A DNA stretch of 64,000 nucleotides from Polynucleobacter hallstattensis (GTDB lineage: Bacteria; Pseudomonadota; Gammaproteobacteria; Burkholderiales; Burkholderiaceae), in the NCBI RefSeq assembly GCF_018881835.1, contig NZ_JACVPO010000001.1:1166852-1230851 (forward strand), written 5' to 3'. The notes beneath the pieces are model-generated. The model worked only from the letters and a program-made list of their open reading frames with translations. It was not told the origin of the DNA and did not search any database. Numbering within the stretch: the first letter of the stretch is position 1; each line of letters begins with the position of its first letter. Of the stretch, positions 27,954-39,371 are shown one piece after another. Position numbers and translations under genes: made by a program.

Positions 27954-30578
27954 ATGAAAGTCTCTCAAATTCGCCAGGCGTACCTGGACTACTTCGCCCA
28001 AAAAGGCCATCAGATTGTCCCATCCAGCCCAGTTGTGCCTGGAGACGACCCGACCTTGTTATTCACGAATGCGGGGATGAATCAGTTTAAGGACGTGTTT
28101 TTAGGCTTTGATAAGCGCCCTTACAACCGAGCTACAACCGCCCAGAAATGTATTCGTGCCGGTGGCAAACACAATGACTTGGATAACGTTGGCTATACAG
28201 CGCGTCACCATACCTTTTTTGAAATGCTGGGTAATTTCTCTTTTGGGGACTACTTCAAGAAGGATGCAATTCAGTTTGCCTGGGGTTTACTGACTGAAGT
28301 CTTTAAGCTGCCAGAAGAAAAGCTGCTTGTCACCGTCTACGCGGAAGATGACGAGGCTTATGAGATTTGGAATAAGCAAATCGGCGTTCCAGCTGAGCGC
28401 ATTATTCGCATTGGCGATAACAAAGGCGCTCGTTATGCTTCAGATAACTTCTGGATGATGGGCGATACAGGTCCGTGCGGGCCTTGTACTGAAATCTTCT
28501 ATGACCACGGCCCGCACATTGCTGGTGGTCCTCCTGGTAGTCCTGATGAAGACGGCGATCGCTATATTGAGATCTGGAATAACGTATTCATGCAGTTCAA
28601 TCGCGATGAAGCGGGCAATATGCATCCATTGCCCAAGCCGAGCGTCGATACTGGTATGGGCCTTGAGCGCATTGCGGCAGTGTTGCAGCACGTGCACTCG
28701 AACTATGAAATTGACCTTTTTGTTAATTTGCTCAAAGCAGCTAAAGAGGCTGTTGATGCTGCCGGTGGTGAGAATTGCGATCCAAGCAGTCCATCTCTCA
28801 AAGTCATTGCCGATCACATTCGTGCCTGTAGTTTCATTGTGGTGGATGGTGTGATTCCAGGTAATGCAGGTCGCGGATATGTCCTTCGTCGTATTACACG
28901 CCGCGCAATTCGTCATGGTTACAAATTAGGCGCACGCAAACCGTTCTTTTATCAACTCGTTCCAGCCCTCGTAAAAGAGATGGGTCAGGCTTATCCAGAG
29001 TTGCAGGCAGCGAAAGATAAAGTGAGTGAAGTGATTAAGCAGGAGGAGGAGCGTTTCTTCCAGACGATCGCTAACGGTATGGAGATTTTGGAGAGCGCGC
29101 TTGCTGGTGGCGCTAAGACGGTTGATGGTGAAACCGCCTTCCGCTTACACGATACCTTTGGCTTCCCATTAGATCTCACTGCTGACGTATGCCGTGAGCG
29201 CGATGTCACAGTCGATGCCGAAGGTTTTGACTTGGCAATGCAAAAGCAGCGTGACCAAGCAAGAGCGGCTGGTAAGTTCAAAGTGGCTCAAGGCTTGGAG
29301 TACTCTGGCAAGCCAACCCGGTTTCATGGTTACGACACTTTGAAGCATGAGGGCGCTAAAGTCACCGCACTCTATGTTGATGGTTCTGTAGTGCAGTCCA
29401 TCAAGGCTGGTGATGCAGCCGTGATCGTGTTAGACAACACGCCTTTTTACGCTGAGTCCGGTGGGCAGGTTGGAGACAAGGGTGAGTTACGCAATGAAGT
29501 AGTTCGCTTTGCAGTTGAAGATACCTTCAAGATTCAGGCGGATGTTTTTGGTCATCAAGGTGAAGTGCAAGAGGGCGAGCTCAAGATAGGCGATACGCTG
29601 AACGCCTTGGTAGATGCTCAGCAAAGAACAGAAACAATGCGTAACCATAGTGCTACCCATATTTTGCATAAAGCATTGCGTGAAGTATTGGGTGATCATG
29701 TGCAGCAAAAAGGCTCATTAGTTGATGCCACTAAAACCCGCTTTGACTTTACTCACAACGCACCTATTACTGCGCAAGAAATTCGACGGATAGAAGATAT
29801 TGTGAATGCTGAAATTTTGGCAAATACTGCGACTTCTGGAAAAGTGATGTCTCTAGATGATGCTCAAAAAACCGGTGCCACAATGCTTTTCGGTGAAAAG
29901 TATGCTGATGAAGTGCGTGTACTAGAAATCGGCAGCTCTAAAGAGCTGTGCGGCGGAACTCACGTTGGACGTACTGGTGATATCGGAAGCTTGAAGATTG
30001 TTTCTGAAGGTGGTGTAGCAGCTGGCATTCGTCGTGTTGAGGCGGTGACTGGGAAAAATGCCCTGATCTTTTTACAAGGTTTAGAAGACAAAATTAACGA
30101 AGCGGCCGCAGTTCTCAAAACTCACCCCGGTGATTTAGTGAGTCGTGTTACTCAACTTCAAGACAGTTTGCGTCAGGCTGAGCGTGAGTTAGATAAGGTG
30201 AACTCCAAGCTCGCTGCTAGCCAAGGTGATGAGTTGGCAACACAAGCAGTTGATGTCAATGGCATCAAAGTATTGGCGGCTCGCTTAGATGGTGCCGATG
30301 CTCAAGTCTTACGCGAGACTATGGATGCCTTAAAGGGCAAACTAAAGACTGCCGCAATAGTTTTGGCTTCGGTGCAGGGCGATAAGGTGAGTCTGATTGC
30401 CGGCGTGACTGCGGATTCTATTGCTAAGGTAAAAGCAGGGGACTTAGTAAACTTCGTTGCCCAGCAAGTCGGCGGAAAGGGTGGCGGTAAACCAGAGATG
30501 GCGATGGCCGGCGGTACCGACCCAAGCAAGTTGGGGGCTGCTTTAGCTGGCGTAAAAGATTGGGTGGCATCTAAATGA
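27954..30578 (+). CDS. alaS: Alanyl-tRNA synthetase
   Basis: An 874-residue class II synthetase. The catalytic domain opens at [19 protein letters not shown] with [19 protein letters not shown]; the editing site has [11 protein letters not shown] and [10 protein letters not shown]; the C-terminal region ends with the glycine-rich [15 protein letters not shown] block typical of C-Ala. The frame is open a little further upstream (TTG at 27918), but the family starts at MKV. The last 4 bp overlap tusA (ATGA). Confidence 0.98.
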   Translation: MKVSQIRQAYLDYFAQKGHQIVPSSPVVPGDDPTLLFTNAGMNQFKDVFLGFDKRPYNRATTAQKCIRAGGKHNDLDNVGYTARHHTFFEMLGNFSFGDYFKKDAIQFAWGLLTEVFKLPEEKLLVTVYAEDDEAYEIWNKQIGVPAERIIRIGDNKGARYASDNFWMMGDTGPCGPCTEIFYDHGPHIAGGPPGSPDEDGDRYIEIWNNVFMQFNRDEAGNMHPLPKPSVDTGMGLERIAAVLQHVHSNYEIDLFVNLLKAAKEAVDAAGGENCDPSSPSLKVIADHIRACSFIVVDGVIPGNAGRGYVLRRITRRAIRHGYKLGARKPFFYQLVPALVKEMGQAYPELQAAKDKVSEVIKQEEERFFQTIANGMEILESALAGGAKTVDGETAFRLHDTFGFPLDLTADVCRERDVTVDAEGFDLAMQKQRDQARAAGKFKVAQGLEYSGKPTRFHGYDTLKHEGAKVTALYVDGSVVQSIKAGDAAVIVLDNTPFYAESGGQVGDKGELRNEVVRFAVEDTFKIQADVFGHQGEVQEGELKIGDTLNALVDAQQRTETMRNHSATHILHKALREVLGDHVQQKGSLVDATKTRFDFTHNAPITAQEIRRIEDIVNAEILANTATSGKVMSLDDAQKTGATMLFGEKYADEVRVLEIGSSKELCGGTHVGRTGDIGSLKIVSEGGVAAGIRRVEAVTGKNALIFLQGLEDKINEAAAVLKTHPGDLVSRVTQLQDSLRQAERELDKVNSKLAASQGDELATQAVDVNGIKVLAARLDGADAQVLRETMDALKGKLKTAAIVLASVQGDKVSLIAGVTADSIAKVKAGDLVNFVAQQVGGKGGGKPEMAMAGGTDPSKLGAALAGVKDWVASK

Positions 30579-30814
30579 GCGACGTTATCGAATTTAATCT
30601 CGAGGTTGATGCGATTGGCATGAATTGCCCACTCCCAATTTTGCGTACCAAGAAAGCTCTAGCTACCATGCAGTCCGGTGAAGTGCTTAAAGTGAAAGCC
30701 ACGGATGCTGGTGCTGCGCATGACTTTCCTGCGTTTGCAAAACAGACTGGCAACGAACTGCTCTCTAGCAGCGCTGAGGGTGACGTATTGGTTTTCTTTC
30801 TCAAGAGAAGATAA
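30575..30814 (+). CDS. tusA: TusA-family sulfur carrier protein
   Basis: A 79-residue small protein with the CPxP motif (C18 in [14 protein letters not shown]), the sulfur-accepting cysteine of the TusA/SirA/YedF family. In E. coli TusA relays sulfur for 2-thiouridine in tRNA; other members feed molybdopterin or dissimilatory routes. The ATG overlaps the alaS stop, so they are translationally coupled. Which TusA paralogue it is cannot be decided from sequence alone. Confidence 0.9.
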   Translation: MSDVIEFNLEVDAIGMNCPLPILRTKKALATMQSGEVLKVKATDAGAAHDFPAFAKQTGNELLSSSAEGDVLVFFLKRR

Positions 30815-30842
30815 GATGTTTTGAAACTACTGGCACCAAAGA

Positions 30843-30875
30843 AAAAGGCAGAAATTGATTTCTGCCTTTTTGCTT
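30843..30875. terminator. Bidirectional terminator between tusA and galU
   Basis: Stem AAAGGCAGAAA/TTTCTGCCTTT with a TTGA loop and T5, located between converging genes. Confidence 0.92.
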
Positions 30876-30903
30876 TTCTCGCCCTAGAGATTCACTGTGA
30901 TGC

Positions 30904-31788
30904 TTAGGTTAAAGAACGATTCTTTAAGTAAGCCGCAAACTCAGTCTTCACTTCTGGGTGCCGTAAAGCAAACTCTACTGAAGCCTTGAGGTAGCCAAGC
31001 TTGCTGCCGCAGTCATAGCGCACACCGTCGTATTCATAAGCAAATACGGGGTCTTCTTTGAGTAATGAGGCAATCGCATCAGTGAGTTGGATTTCACCGC
31101 CAGCACCGGGCTTCAGATTGCGAATGTGATTAAAGATATCTGAAGAGAGAACATAGCGACCTACTACTGCTAAGTTGGATGGCGCATCCTGAGGTTGTGG
31201 CTTTTCCACAATGCCGTTTAAGCGATAGATGCCTTTGGATACTTCTGCTCCAGAAATAATGCCGTAGGAGCTACTTTTGGATGGATCAATTTTCTCCACC
31301 GCTAAGACGGAGCCATTTTGCTCATCAAATACTTTGAGCATTTGCTTGAGTACTGGAGGTTGGCCATCAAGTAAGTCATCCGCAAGAATGATGGCAAAAG
31401 GTTCATCACGTACGAGCTTTTCTGCGCATAAAACTGCATGACCCAAACCCAAAGCTTCAGGTTGGCGTACATAGACGCAATCGACATGGCTTGGTTTTAC
31501 GCTTCGAACGATCTCTAAAAGAGCTTGTTTATTTTTTGCTTCAAGTTCGGCCTCAAGCTCGTAAGCTTTATCAAAGTGATCTTCAATGGCACGCTTACTA
31601 CGGCCAGTCACGAAAATCATTTCAGTGATGCCAGCGGCAATTGCTTCCTCAACCGCATACTGAATGAGTGGTTTATCCACTACATTGAGCATCTCTTTCG
31701 GGCTAGCCTTGGTGGCTGGCAAGAAACGAGTGCCCAAACCCGCAACCGGGAAGACGGCTTTAGTAACGGCTTTAGTGCTTAATGGCAT
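30904..31788 (-). CDS. galU: UTP-glucose-1-phosphate uridylyltransferase
   Basis: A 294-residue nucleotidyltransferase making UDP-glucose for envelope glycans. The N-terminal binding loop is [20 protein letters not shown]; other blocks are [12 protein letters not shown] and [14 protein letters not shown]. Length matches E. coli GalU (302). It lies 28 bp downstream of valS on the same strand and may be co-transcribed with it. CGGAAT lies 4 nt upstream of the ATG. Confidence 0.96.
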   Translation of the reverse strand: MPLSTKAVTKAVFPVAGLGTRFLPATKASPKEMLNVVDKPLIQYAVEEAIAAGITEMIFVTGRSKRAIEDHFDKAYELEAELEAKNKQALLEIVRSVKPSHVDCVYVRQPEALGLGHAVLCAEKLVRDEPFAIILADDLLDGQPPVLKQMLKVFDEQNGSVLAVEKIDPSKSSSYGIISGAEVSKGIYRLNGIVEKPQPQDAPSNLAVVGRYVLSSDIFNHIRNLKPGAGGEIQLTDAIASLLKEDPVFAYEYDGVRYDCGSKLGYLKASVEFALRHPEVKTEFAAYLKNRSLT

Positions 31789-31816
31789 TGCAATTCCGAT
31801 CAGTTTTGTTGAGGCT

Positions 31817-34708
31817 TTATTTCAGTCGTTCTAATTGTGCAACAAGTTTCTCGTGGTTTTGCTCAAAGCCAGTAAGACGTTGCTTTTCTTGAGCCACCAC
31901 TTCTTCTGGGGCTCGCGCTACGAAGCTTTCGTTGCCAAGCTTGCTACGTGCTTTGGTGATTTCATTAGCTAAGCGCTCTATTTCTTTGCCTAAACGAATT
32001 CTCTCGGCCGCCACGTCTACTTCAATTTTGAGTAGCAACTTCAGATTACCAACCAAAGCCATTGGTGCGCCAGGAGCATCCTTTTCTAAAGCGGACTCGT
32101 CATCGTAGATTTTGACTTCAGATAGCTTGGCTAAAGCAGTTAAGTACGGACTTGCTTTGTTCAAGAAATCTTGTGGCCCACTAATCCAGAGAGGTACCCT
32201 GAACGCAGGAGAAACTTGCATCTCGCCACGTAGGTTACGGCAAGCATCCACAATCGATTTAATCTGGGCAACCCAAGCTTCGCTTTGCTCATCAATCTTA
32301 TCGAGTTGAGCAACTGGGTATGGCTGCAGCGCAATGGTTTGCTTATCTTGTTTAGCCAGATCTTTACCAACCTTTGGCCCAACGGTTTGCCAGAGGGTTT
32401 CGGTAATGAATGGAATGAGTGGGTGCGCCATGCGCAAGATGGTTTCTAAAACACGCAGCAGAGTGCGACGAGTGGCGCGTTGTTGTGCAGGCGTTCCAGT
32501 TTGGAGTTGTACCTTGGCTAACTCTAAATACCAATCGCAGTATTCATCCCAAACAAATTGGTAAATACTTGTGGCAATGTTGTCAAAGCGATAGTTTTGG
32601 AAGCCTTTCGCAACATCAGCCTCCGTTCTTTGTAATAAAGAAACAATCCAACGATCTGCTGGGGAGAAATCAAGCTGCCCTTCTGGACCGCATTGGCTGT
32701 CACAAGGAGCAAAGCCGTTCTCTTGATCATCGCCAGGGCAATTCATAAGAACAAAACGAGTGGCATTCCAGAGTTTGTTGCAGAAGTTGCGATAGCCTTC
32801 ACAGCGCTTCTGATCAAAATTAATATTTCGACCTAGTGATGCAAGTGAGGCGAAGGTAAAGCGCAGGGCATCTGTACCAAATGCAGGAATTCCTTCCGGA
32901 AACTCTTTCTTAGTTTTTTTGCCTATGCTTTCAGCTTGCTTTGGATTCATCAAGCCAGTAGTGCGCTTAGCAACTAGATCTTCAATCTTGATGCCGTCAA
33001 TTAAATCGATCGGATCCAAAGTATTACCTTTGGACTTACTCATCTTCTGGCCTTCGGCATCACGTACTAAGCCATGAACATACACCGTATGAAATGGCAC
33101 CTTGCCAGTGAAGTGACAAGTCATCATGACCATTCTGGCTACCCAGAAGAAAATGATGTCAAAACCAGTAACCAAGACCGATGATGGTAAGAAATGATTT
33201 AGAGCAGGCGTTTCCTCTGGCCAACCTAATGAACTAAAGGGCACCAAAGCAGAGCTAAACCAAGTATCTAAGACATCGGGATCACGATGGAGTTGACCGG
33301 TATAGCCAGCGGTAGCAGCCTTAGATTTCACCTCTGCTTCGGAGCGTGCCACAAAAATCTGTCCGTCATCGCCATACCAAGCGGGGATTTGATGTCCCCA
33401 CCAGAGTTGTCGAGAGATGCACCAGTCCTGAATATTTTCCAGCCACTGGGAGTAGGTGCTAATCCAGTTTTCTGGAACGAGCTTAATGTCACCATTTTTT
33501 ACTGCATCTAGCGCAGCGCCTGCAATAGAGGAGCCTGGTTGATATTGGTTATCAGGACTTGGTTTGGATACTGCGACAAACCATTGGTCAGTGAGCATCG
33601 GCTCAATGATGGTTTGGGTGCGATCTCCACGAGGCACCATCAATTTATGCGGCTGTACTTTTTCTAATAAGCCAGCTGCATCTAAGTCGGCAACGATTTG
33701 TTTGCGGGCAGCAAAGCGCTCAAGGCCTTGATATACCGCTGGTGCATTCTCATTAATCTTGGCATCGAGGGTCAAGATATTGATGATTGGTAACTGATGG
33801 CGCTGTCCAACGGCATAGTCGTTGAAGTCATGCGCAGGTGTCACTTTGACGACACCAGTACCAAAGGCTAAATCTACATAGTCATCGGCAATGATCGGAA
33901 TCTCACGATTACACAGTGGTAGCTGAACTGATTTACCAATGAGGCGTTTGTAGCGCTCGTCTTCTGGATTGACCATAACGGCCACGTCACCCAATAAAGT
34001 CTCTGGGCGCGTGGTGGCAACAGTCAGGTGTCCGGAGCCATCTGCTAATGGATAGCGGATATGCCACATGGAACCATCTTCTTCCTCGCTCACTACCTCT
34101 AGATCTGAAACAGCAGTACCGAGTACTGGATCCCAGTTCACCAAACGTTTACCGCGATAAATTAATCCTTGTTCATGCAGGCGAACGAATACCTCAACAA
34201 CTGCTTTGGACATCTTGCTGTCCATCGTGAAATATTCTTTACCCCAATCAATTGAGGCGCCTAAGCGACGAATCTGACGGGTAATCGTGTTGCCAGAAGT
34301 TTCTTTCCACTCCCACACTTTTTCTAAGAATTTCTCGCGACCCAAATCATGGCGAGAGATCTTCTGTGCATCAAGCTGGCGCTCAACGACAATTTGTGTA
34401 GCAATACCAGCATGGTCTGTACCCGGAACCCATAAGGTATTTTTACCGGACATGCGGGCATGACGCACCAAGCCGTCCATGATGGTTTGATTAAAAGCGT
34501 GACCCATGTGCAGTGTGCCGGTTACATTCGGTGGCGGCAACTGAATCGAGAAATCCCCCTTGCCCTCGTCTAGGGTGGCGTCGGCAATGCCTCGGCGTTC
34601 CCATTCCGGACCCCAATAAGCTTCAATTGGGGCGGGTTCGTAGGATTTGGCTAGTTCCTCTAGGGAACTGGCCGCTGATGAATTAGGGGTATTCGAAGCA
34701 TTTGGCAT
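31817..34708 (-). CDS. valS: Valyl-tRNA synthetase
   Basis: A 963-residue class I synthetase with HMGHAFNQT (HIGH) near residue 68, the [12 protein letters not shown] loop and a C-terminal arm of heptad-like charged sequence (about the last 70 residues) that forms the valyl-type coiled coil. The chosen ATG is 34706-34708; a TTG three codons upstream is a poor alternative. It is divergent from uvrD, with 24 bp between start codons and a shared palindromic -10 box. Adjacent to galU downstream. Confidence 0.98.
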   Translation of the reverse strand: MPNASNTPNSSAASSLEELAKSYEPAPIEAYWGPEWERRGIADATLDEGKGDFSIQLPPPNVTGTLHMGHAFNQTIMDGLVRHARMSGKNTLWVPGTDHAGIATQIVVERQLDAQKISRHDLGREKFLEKVWEWKETSGNTITRQIRRLGASIDWGKEYFTMDSKMSKAVVEVFVRLHEQGLIYRGKRLVNWDPVLGTAVSDLEVVSEEEDGSMWHIRYPLADGSGHLTVATTRPETLLGDVAVMVNPEDERYKRLIGKSVQLPLCNREIPIIADDYVDLAFGTGVVKVTPAHDFNDYAVGQRHQLPIINILTLDAKINENAPAVYQGLERFAARKQIVADLDAAGLLEKVQPHKLMVPRGDRTQTIIEPMLTDQWFVAVSKPSPDNQYQPGSSIAGAALDAVKNGDIKLVPENWISTYSQWLENIQDWCISRQLWWGHQIPAWYGDDGQIFVARSEAEVKSKAATAGYTGQLHRDPDVLDTWFSSALVPFSSLGWPEETPALNHFLPSSVLVTGFDIIFFWVARMVMMTCHFTGKVPFHTVYVHGLVRDAEGQKMSKSKGNTLDPIDLIDGIKIEDLVAKRTTGLMNPKQAESIGKKTKKEFPEGIPAFGTDALRFTFASLASLGRNINFDQKRCEGYRNFCNKLWNATRFVLMNCPGDDQENGFAPCDSQCGPEGQLDFSPADRWIVSLLQRTEADVAKGFQNYRFDNIATSIYQFVWDEYCDWYLELAKVQLQTGTPAQQRATRRTLLRVLETILRMAHPLIPFITETLWQTVGPKVGKDLAKQDKQTIALQPYPVAQLDKIDEQSEAWVAQIKSIVDACRNLRGEMQVSPAFRVPLWISGPQDFLNKASPYLTALAKLSEVKIYDDESALEKDAPGAPMALVGNLKLLLKIEVDVAAERIRLGKEIERLANEITKARSKLGNESFVARAPEEVVAQEKQRLTGFEQNHEKLVAQLERLK

Positions 34709-34717
34709 AAGAGGCAA

Positions 34718-34725
34718 ATTATAAT
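34718..34725. promoter_or_regulatory. Palindromic bidirectional -10 box of valS and uvrD
   Basis: ATTATAAT is its own reverse complement and so presents TATAAT on both strands. On the plus strand it ends 7 nt before the uvrD ATG; on the minus strand it ends 9 nt before the valS ATG. The entire gap between the start codons is 24 bp. Confidence 0.55.
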
Positions 34726-34732
34726 TGGGGCG

Positions 34733-37120
34733 ATGTACTCAGACCTACTCGCAAACCTTAATCCAGAACAACGCGAGGCAGTGACCCTCCCGCCGGTAAA
34801 TGAAAATGGCCAGGCCCAGTCAGCCCTGATTTTGGCAGGCGCTGGTAGTGGAAAAACCCGCGTACTCACGACCCGTATAGCTTGGTTGATCCAAACGGGT
34901 CAGGTTTCACCTATTGGCGTCCTTGCGGTGACCTTCACCAATAAGGCCGCTAAAGAGATGATGTTGCGTCTAAGCGCCATGTTGCCCATTAACACCCGAG
35001 GCATGTGGATCGGCACTTTTCATGGTCTTTGCAACCGTTTATTGCGTGCACATCACAAAGAAGCAGGTTTACCGTCCACTTTTCAGATTTTGGATACCCA
35101 GGATCAGCTTTCCGCCATCAAGCGTCTTTTGAAGGGCTTAAAGGTCGATGATGAGAAATACCCCCCTAAGCAGTTGCAATACTTTATTGCGCACGCCAAA
35201 GAGCGTGGCCAGCGTGCCAAAGAATTATCTGTAGGAGATGACTTTCAGGCGAAGATGGCTCAACTCTATGAAGCCTACGATGAGCAATGCCAACGTGAAG
35301 GTGTAGTCGACTTTGCTGAACTCTTATTACGTAGTTATGAATTGCTCAAACATAACGAGGCCATTCGTACGCACTACCAAGAACGATTCCGTCATATTTT
35401 GATTGATGAGTTTCAAGATACCAATGCCTTGCAATACGCTTGGCTCAAATTACTCTCTGGTCACGATGCTAGTCGCGTCAATGTCAGCGGCATGGGAAGT
35501 AGTGCAGTTTTTGCGGTAGGCGATGATGATCAAAGTATTTACGCATTCCGCGGCGCAGATGTGGAGAACATGCGTTTGTATGAAAAGCAATATCACCCAA
35601 TGATGGTCAAGCTTGAGCAGAACTACCGCTCGCATGGCCATATCTTGGATACAGCCAATTACCTCATCTCTAATAACACGGATCGTCTTGGTAAAAACTT
35701 GCGCACTGATGCAGGTCATGGCGAGCCCGTTCGCATCTATGATGCGCCAAGTGATCACGCTGAAGCTGCATGGCTTGTAGATGAAATTAAAGCCCTGGTG
35801 AATAGCGGTATCAAGCGCACTGAAATTGCCTTGCTCTACAGAAGTAATGCTCAGTCACGCATTATTGAGCACGCTTTATTTTCTGCGGCGATTCCATATC
35901 GGGTTTACGGTGGACTGCGCTTCTTCGAGCGCGCAGAGATTAAACATGCCTTAGCGTATTTACGTCTGCTAGAAAATCCGAATGACGACACCTCCTTCTC
36001 GCGCGTAGTGAATTTCCCAACACGCGGTATTGGCGCAAGATCGATTGAGGCTGTGCAAGATGCAGCTCGTGCACAAAATAGTTCTTTGTATTTAGCGGCA
36101 TCGACATTAGATGGTAAAGCTGGTGCCTCCTTAGGCGGCTTTGTGCGCCTGGTAGATCATATGCGTGAAGCTACCCGTCACAATACCTTGCCTGAAACTG
36201 TGGAGTTCGTGATTCAAAACAGTGGTTTGATTCAGCACTATCTCTCAGAACGCGAAGGCCAGGACCGCGTAGAAAACTTACAAGAATTAATTAATGCCGC
36301 AACCGCATTTATTGCGGAAGAAGGTTATGGTCAGGATGCCACTGCTGCCACTTTACCTGGTGAGAATGCCCCTGGCGTAGTCGAGGTCTCGCCATTAGCC
36401 GCATTTCTCTCGCACGCTTCACTTGAGGCCGGTGATAACCAGGCTCAGGCAGGCCAAGATGCTGTGCAGCTGATGACGGTGCACTCTGCTAAAGGCTTGG
36501 AGTTCACCTCTGTATTTATTACCGGCTTAGAAGAGGGATTATTCCCACATGAGAACAGTATTAATGAGCAGCATGGTTTAGAAGAAGAGCGTCGCTTAAT
36601 GTATGTGGCGATTACTCGCGCAAAAGAGCGTCTCTATCTCTCTCACACGCAGTCACGGATGTTGCATGGTCAAGTGCGCTACAACATGCCATCGCGCTTC
36701 TTGGAAGAGTTGCCATCTGATTCGCTGAAGTGGCTCACTCCAAAAGTCAAAGATGCCCGTTGGGGTGGCACTAGCAATGGAAATGGCGGTCGCTCAGGGT
36801 CAACTTGGCAAGATGGCTATACACGTCAGCGTGAGTTTGGATCGAATGATTTCTTTGATAGTGGTAACGAGCGTGAGCGACCTGCAAGGCAAATTGGCCG
36901 AGTAGGCTCTGCCTCAACCGCCGTGACTAGAATGGCCTCACCACCACGAGGAAATTACCCATTTACGATTGGGCAAAATGTGTTCCATACCAAGTTTGGT
37001 GAAGGGCGCGTTACAGGCTTAGAGGGTAATGATGCTGATGCGCGCGCTCAGGTGAATTTCAAGCGCCATGGCGTGAAATGGCTGCAGCTCAGTATTGCTA
37101 AGCTTGCTGCGATCGATTAA
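34733..37120 (+). CDS. uvrD: UvrD/PcrA-type 3'-5' DNA helicase
   Basis: A 795-residue SF1A helicase for mismatch and excision repair. Walker A AGAGSGKT is at 35-42; other motifs are FTNKAAKEM (Ia), LIDEFQDTN (II), [13 protein letters not shown] (III), LEQNYRS (IV), [10 protein letters not shown] (V) and [10 protein letters not shown] (VI). The C-terminal Tudor-like region has FGEGRV. UvrD is preferred over Rep because of that C terminus and overall likeness. There is no leader: the -10 box lies 7 nt before the ATG. The stop overlaps the convergent downstream gene by 4 bp. Confidence 0.96.
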   Translation: MYSDLLANLNPEQREAVTLPPVNENGQAQSALILAGAGSGKTRVLTTRIAWLIQTGQVSPIGVLAVTFTNKAAKEMMLRLSAMLPINTRGMWIGTFHGLCNRLLRAHHKEAGLPSTFQILDTQDQLSAIKRLLKGLKVDDEKYPPKQLQYFIAHAKERGQRAKELSVGDDFQAKMAQLYEAYDEQCQREGVVDFAELLLRSYELLKHNEAIRTHYQERFRHILIDEFQDTNALQYAWLKLLSGHDASRVNVSGMGSSAVFAVGDDDQSIYAFRGADVENMRLYEKQYHPMMVKLEQNYRSHGHILDTANYLISNNTDRLGKNLRTDAGHGEPVRIYDAPSDHAEAAWLVDEIKALVNSGIKRTEIALLYRSNAQSRIIEHALFSAAIPYRVYGGLRFFERAEIKHALAYLRLLENPNDDTSFSRVVNFPTRGIGARSIEAVQDAARAQNSSLYLAASTLDGKAGASLGGFVRLVDHMREATRHNTLPETVEFVIQNSGLIQHYLSEREGQDRVENLQELINAATAFIAEEGYGQDATAATLPGENAPGVVEVSPLAAFLSHASLEAGDNQAQAGQDAVQLMTVHSAKGLEFTSVFITGLEEGLFPHENSINEQHGLEEERRLMYVAITRAKERLYLSHTQSRMLHGQVRYNMPSRFLEELPSDSLKWLTPKVKDARWGGTSNGNGGRSGSTWQDGYTRQREFGSNDFFDSGNERERPARQIGRVGSASTAVTRMASPPRGNYPFTIGQNVFHTKFGEGRVTGLEGNDADARAQVNFKRHGVKWLQLSIAKLAAID

Positions 37121-37899
37121 GCGATTAAAGTAGCCGATTCTTTTTCGGCAAAGCATGCCTTCCAGGTAGCAAAGAAAGAGCAGTGCATTACAGTGAGCCC
37201 GGCCATAGAAATAGGCGCGATGATGAATGATGCGGCTTGGCCTAGGTCGAGAGCATCAAAGATTGAGCCAATCGTTAAAGGAATGGCGATTAAGATCGCA
37301 CCCCAAATCGTGAGATATATAAAGAATGCACCTCGATTAGTCCAGCAAGCAATAGCACTGGAGAAAAGGGCTTGTGCTATGGACATATCAGACCAAGCAA
37401 CGAGTACGGGAGAAAACCACATCAACATCGCCACTGGCACATACAGAAGACCGCCAAAAAAGAGAATCAGATAAATCTGATTGATAGCTTCTGAAGTGAT
37501 GGGCTTGTCGTTAGTCATTAGTGGAATAAGCAACTCAAAATCTACCAACATGCTTAAGATAAAACTGAGGACTAGGATGAGCGCGGCATAGATCAATCCC
37601 AATTGGAGAATACGTTTACGAATCAAAGGCGTGGATTGCAGGGCAATCACGTATACCGAAGGTCGAATACGTTCTTTTTGAATTGCTAGGCGACAGGCGG
37701 TCATAAAGCCCACCGACAAAGTAGGTGTGAGCAATAAGACGGCAAAGATACCAATCACGGGTACGAGTACCGCAAGCTGCGCTACAAATATGTACATGAA
37801 TACCAGCATTAAAAAACCCAAAGGATTTTGTTTAAAAAGCCAAATGCCTTGACGTATCCAGGTGTAACCCTCTTTTGGGGCGACGGAGTTCAGTTTCAT
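37117..37899 (-). CDS. BPSS1780-type integral membrane protein
   Basis: A 260-residue protein with about six hydrophobic segments. It opens with an amphipathic stretch GYTWIRQGIWLFKQNPLGF, and contains PTLSVGFMTACRLAIQKERI and WSDMSIAQALFSS. I recognise the family only as uncharacterised betaproteobacterial membrane protein (BPSS1780 family); function is unknown. It overlaps thrB by 4 bp (ATGA) and so is probably co-translated with it, and it converges on uvrD with a 4-bp overlap. Confidence 0.8.
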   Translation of the reverse strand: MKLNSVAPKEGYTWIRQGIWLFKQNPLGFLMLVFMYIFVAQLAVLVPVIGIFAVLLLTPTLSVGFMTACRLAIQKERIRPSVYVIALQSTPLIRKRILQLGLIYAALILVLSFILSMLVDFELLIPLMTNDKPITSEAINQIYLILFFGGLLYVPVAMLMWFSPVLVAWSDMSIAQALFSSAIACWTNRGAFFIYLTIWGAILIAIPLTIGSIFDALDLGQAASFIIAPISMAGLTVMHCSFFATWKACFAEKESATLIA

Positions 37900-38873
37900 A
37901 TTGCCTTGCGACTTAAAAGAATATTTTCGAAATGATGGGGATCATGTGGGGTGAGCATTTGCGCATCACGTGGCAAATAAAAATCCCACAGGCGGGAGAT
38001 CCAGAATCGTAGTGCTGCAGCACGCACCATCAGGGGCCAGCTTGCCTGCTCTTCTTTGCTTAGTGGGCGAACAGCTTGATAGGCATCCATCAGCGCCTTG
38101 AAGCGAGCAGGATCTAAGTCTTGTCTGTTGTCAGCAAGACACCAATCATTTGCAGTAACTGCTAAATCAAATAACCACTTGTCTGTTCCGGCGAAATAAA
38201 AGTCGAAGAAACCACCCAGCTGATCTTGAGAGCCATCGCTTGCGCCTTGAGTATCAAATAGCACGTTATCTCTAAAGAGATCACAATGACTCGCCCCTTG
38301 TGGCAGTGATGCATAGGCTTCAGAGCTAAAGAATTGCTCTTGGATTAAGAGCTCGCTAGTCAGTAACTCTTTTTGTGCGTCACTCAAGTGTGACAACACT
38401 TGTGGAACTGTTTTTTGCCACCAAGAAAGACTGCGAAGATTCTCTTGAGCGTGCTTAAAGTCGCTACTGGCTAAATGCATTTTGGCTAAGTACTCCCCAA
38501 CCAGAGCGCAATGCTTAGCTTCGGGTGCAAGCCTAGAAAGGCCGGGAAGCTTACTCACAATTGCTGCAGGCTTACCTTTGAGGGTAAATAAAATTTGCCC
38601 CTGTTTGTTTTCAAGTGGCTTAGGTACTGGAATGCTTTTATTGGCCAAGTGGCGCATCAGCTCTAGGTAGTACGGAAGCTGCTCTGCAGACAGTCTTTCA
38701 AAAATAGTCAGAACATATTCTTGTTTCTTGCCATCTTTTTCAGTGTCAAGAAAGAAATTGGAATTCTCAATCCCACCATGAATTCCGCGAATGTCGATGG
38801 CCTGCCCGATATCAAAGTCGCTTGAGATCCAAGCAGAGATATCGCTTAGTTCAATGGGGGTGAAAACGGCCAT
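37896..38873 (-). CDS. thrB: Homoserine kinase (APH-fold ThrB)
   Basis: A 325-residue kinase of the aminoglycoside-phosphotransferase fold, the form of homoserine kinase used by pseudomonads and betaproteobacteria, phosphorylating homoserine for threonine synthesis. N-terminal GIHGGIENSNFFLDT binds nucleotide; the catalytic loop is SHCDLFRDNVLFD, and the metal loop GGFFDFYFAG. It lies 9 bp after the DUF2782 gene. The arrangement thrB / DUF2782 / polA matches that around Pseudomonas polA as I recall it. Confidence 0.92.
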   Translation of the reverse strand: MAVFTPIELSDISAWISSDFDIGQAIDIRGIHGGIENSNFFLDTEKDGKKQEYVLTIFERLSAEQLPYYLELMRHLANKSIPVPKPLENKQGQILFTLKGKPAAIVSKLPGLSRLAPEAKHCALVGEYLAKMHLASSDFKHAQENLRSLSWWQKTVPQVLSHLSDAQKELLTSELLIQEQFFSSEAYASLPQGASHCDLFRDNVLFDTQGASDGSQDQLGGFFDFYFAGTDKWLFDLAVTANDWCLADNRQDLDPARFKALMDAYQAVRPLSKEEQASWPLMVRAAALRFWISRLWDFYLPRDAQMLTPHDPHHFENILLSRKAI

Positions 38874-38882
38874 GAGTAAAGA

Positions 38883-39290
38883 TTAAAAAGGAACTCTGAT
38901 ACTCGGTACGCTGATCAGGTCAGTTTCTTTGGGTACGCCAGGCATCACTGTTGCCGGAGGCGCCATTTCGTAGCTGGTATAGCGAGTCTTAACATCCACC
39001 TGAGTGGGCGCATTGGTATCTTTATATTCAGTAATTTCAGTACCAGTAGCTTCTTTGTGTTGAAAGCTCGGTTTACGACTTTCAGGCGCGCTGGTTGCTT
39101 GAGATGCGCTCACTGCAGGCGCTAAAGGTTGATTATTAATGCGCTGCAACTCAGAGGGGCTGAGCGCTTGCGAATTGTTTTGAGCGTGTGCTGAATTGAG
39201 GCTAAAAGAGGCGAAAGCCACTAAAAAGCTAGTCAGAACAAGGGTTTGACTCAAAGAAGAGTGGAGTAAGTTAGTTAGCGCGTGCATCAT
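38883..39290 (-). CDS. Exported DUF2782-like protein
   Basis: A 135-residue protein with a signal peptide (LVLTSFLVAFASFSLNSAHA, cleavage near residue 36). The mature part is short, rich in Ser, Pro and Thr, and ends VPKETDLISVPSIRVPF. The block GTEITEYKDTNAPTQV and its place between thrB and polA fit the DUF2782 family, whose function is unknown. The two adjacent methionines at the start leave the exact first codon open. Confidence 0.75.
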   Translation of the reverse strand: MMHALTNLLHSSLSQTLVLTSFLVAFASFSLNSAHAQNNSQALSPSELQRINNQPLAPAVSASQATSAPESRKPSFQHKEATGTEITEYKDTNAPTQVDVKTRYTSYEMAPPATVMPGVPKETDLISVPSIRVPF

Positions 39291-39359
39291 TTTTCACCTT
39301 TTTAGGCCTCTTTTCAGGAGGATTTGAACCTGATCTGTAGGCAGTTAGCAACTAGATTG

Positions 39360-39365
39360 TACGAT
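39360..39365 (+). promoter_or_regulatory. Predicted -10 box of polA (leaderless start)
   Basis: TACGAT ends 6 nt before the polA ATG at 39372; no Shine-Dalgarno is present. Confidence 0.45.
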
Positions 39366-39371
39366 TGCGGT

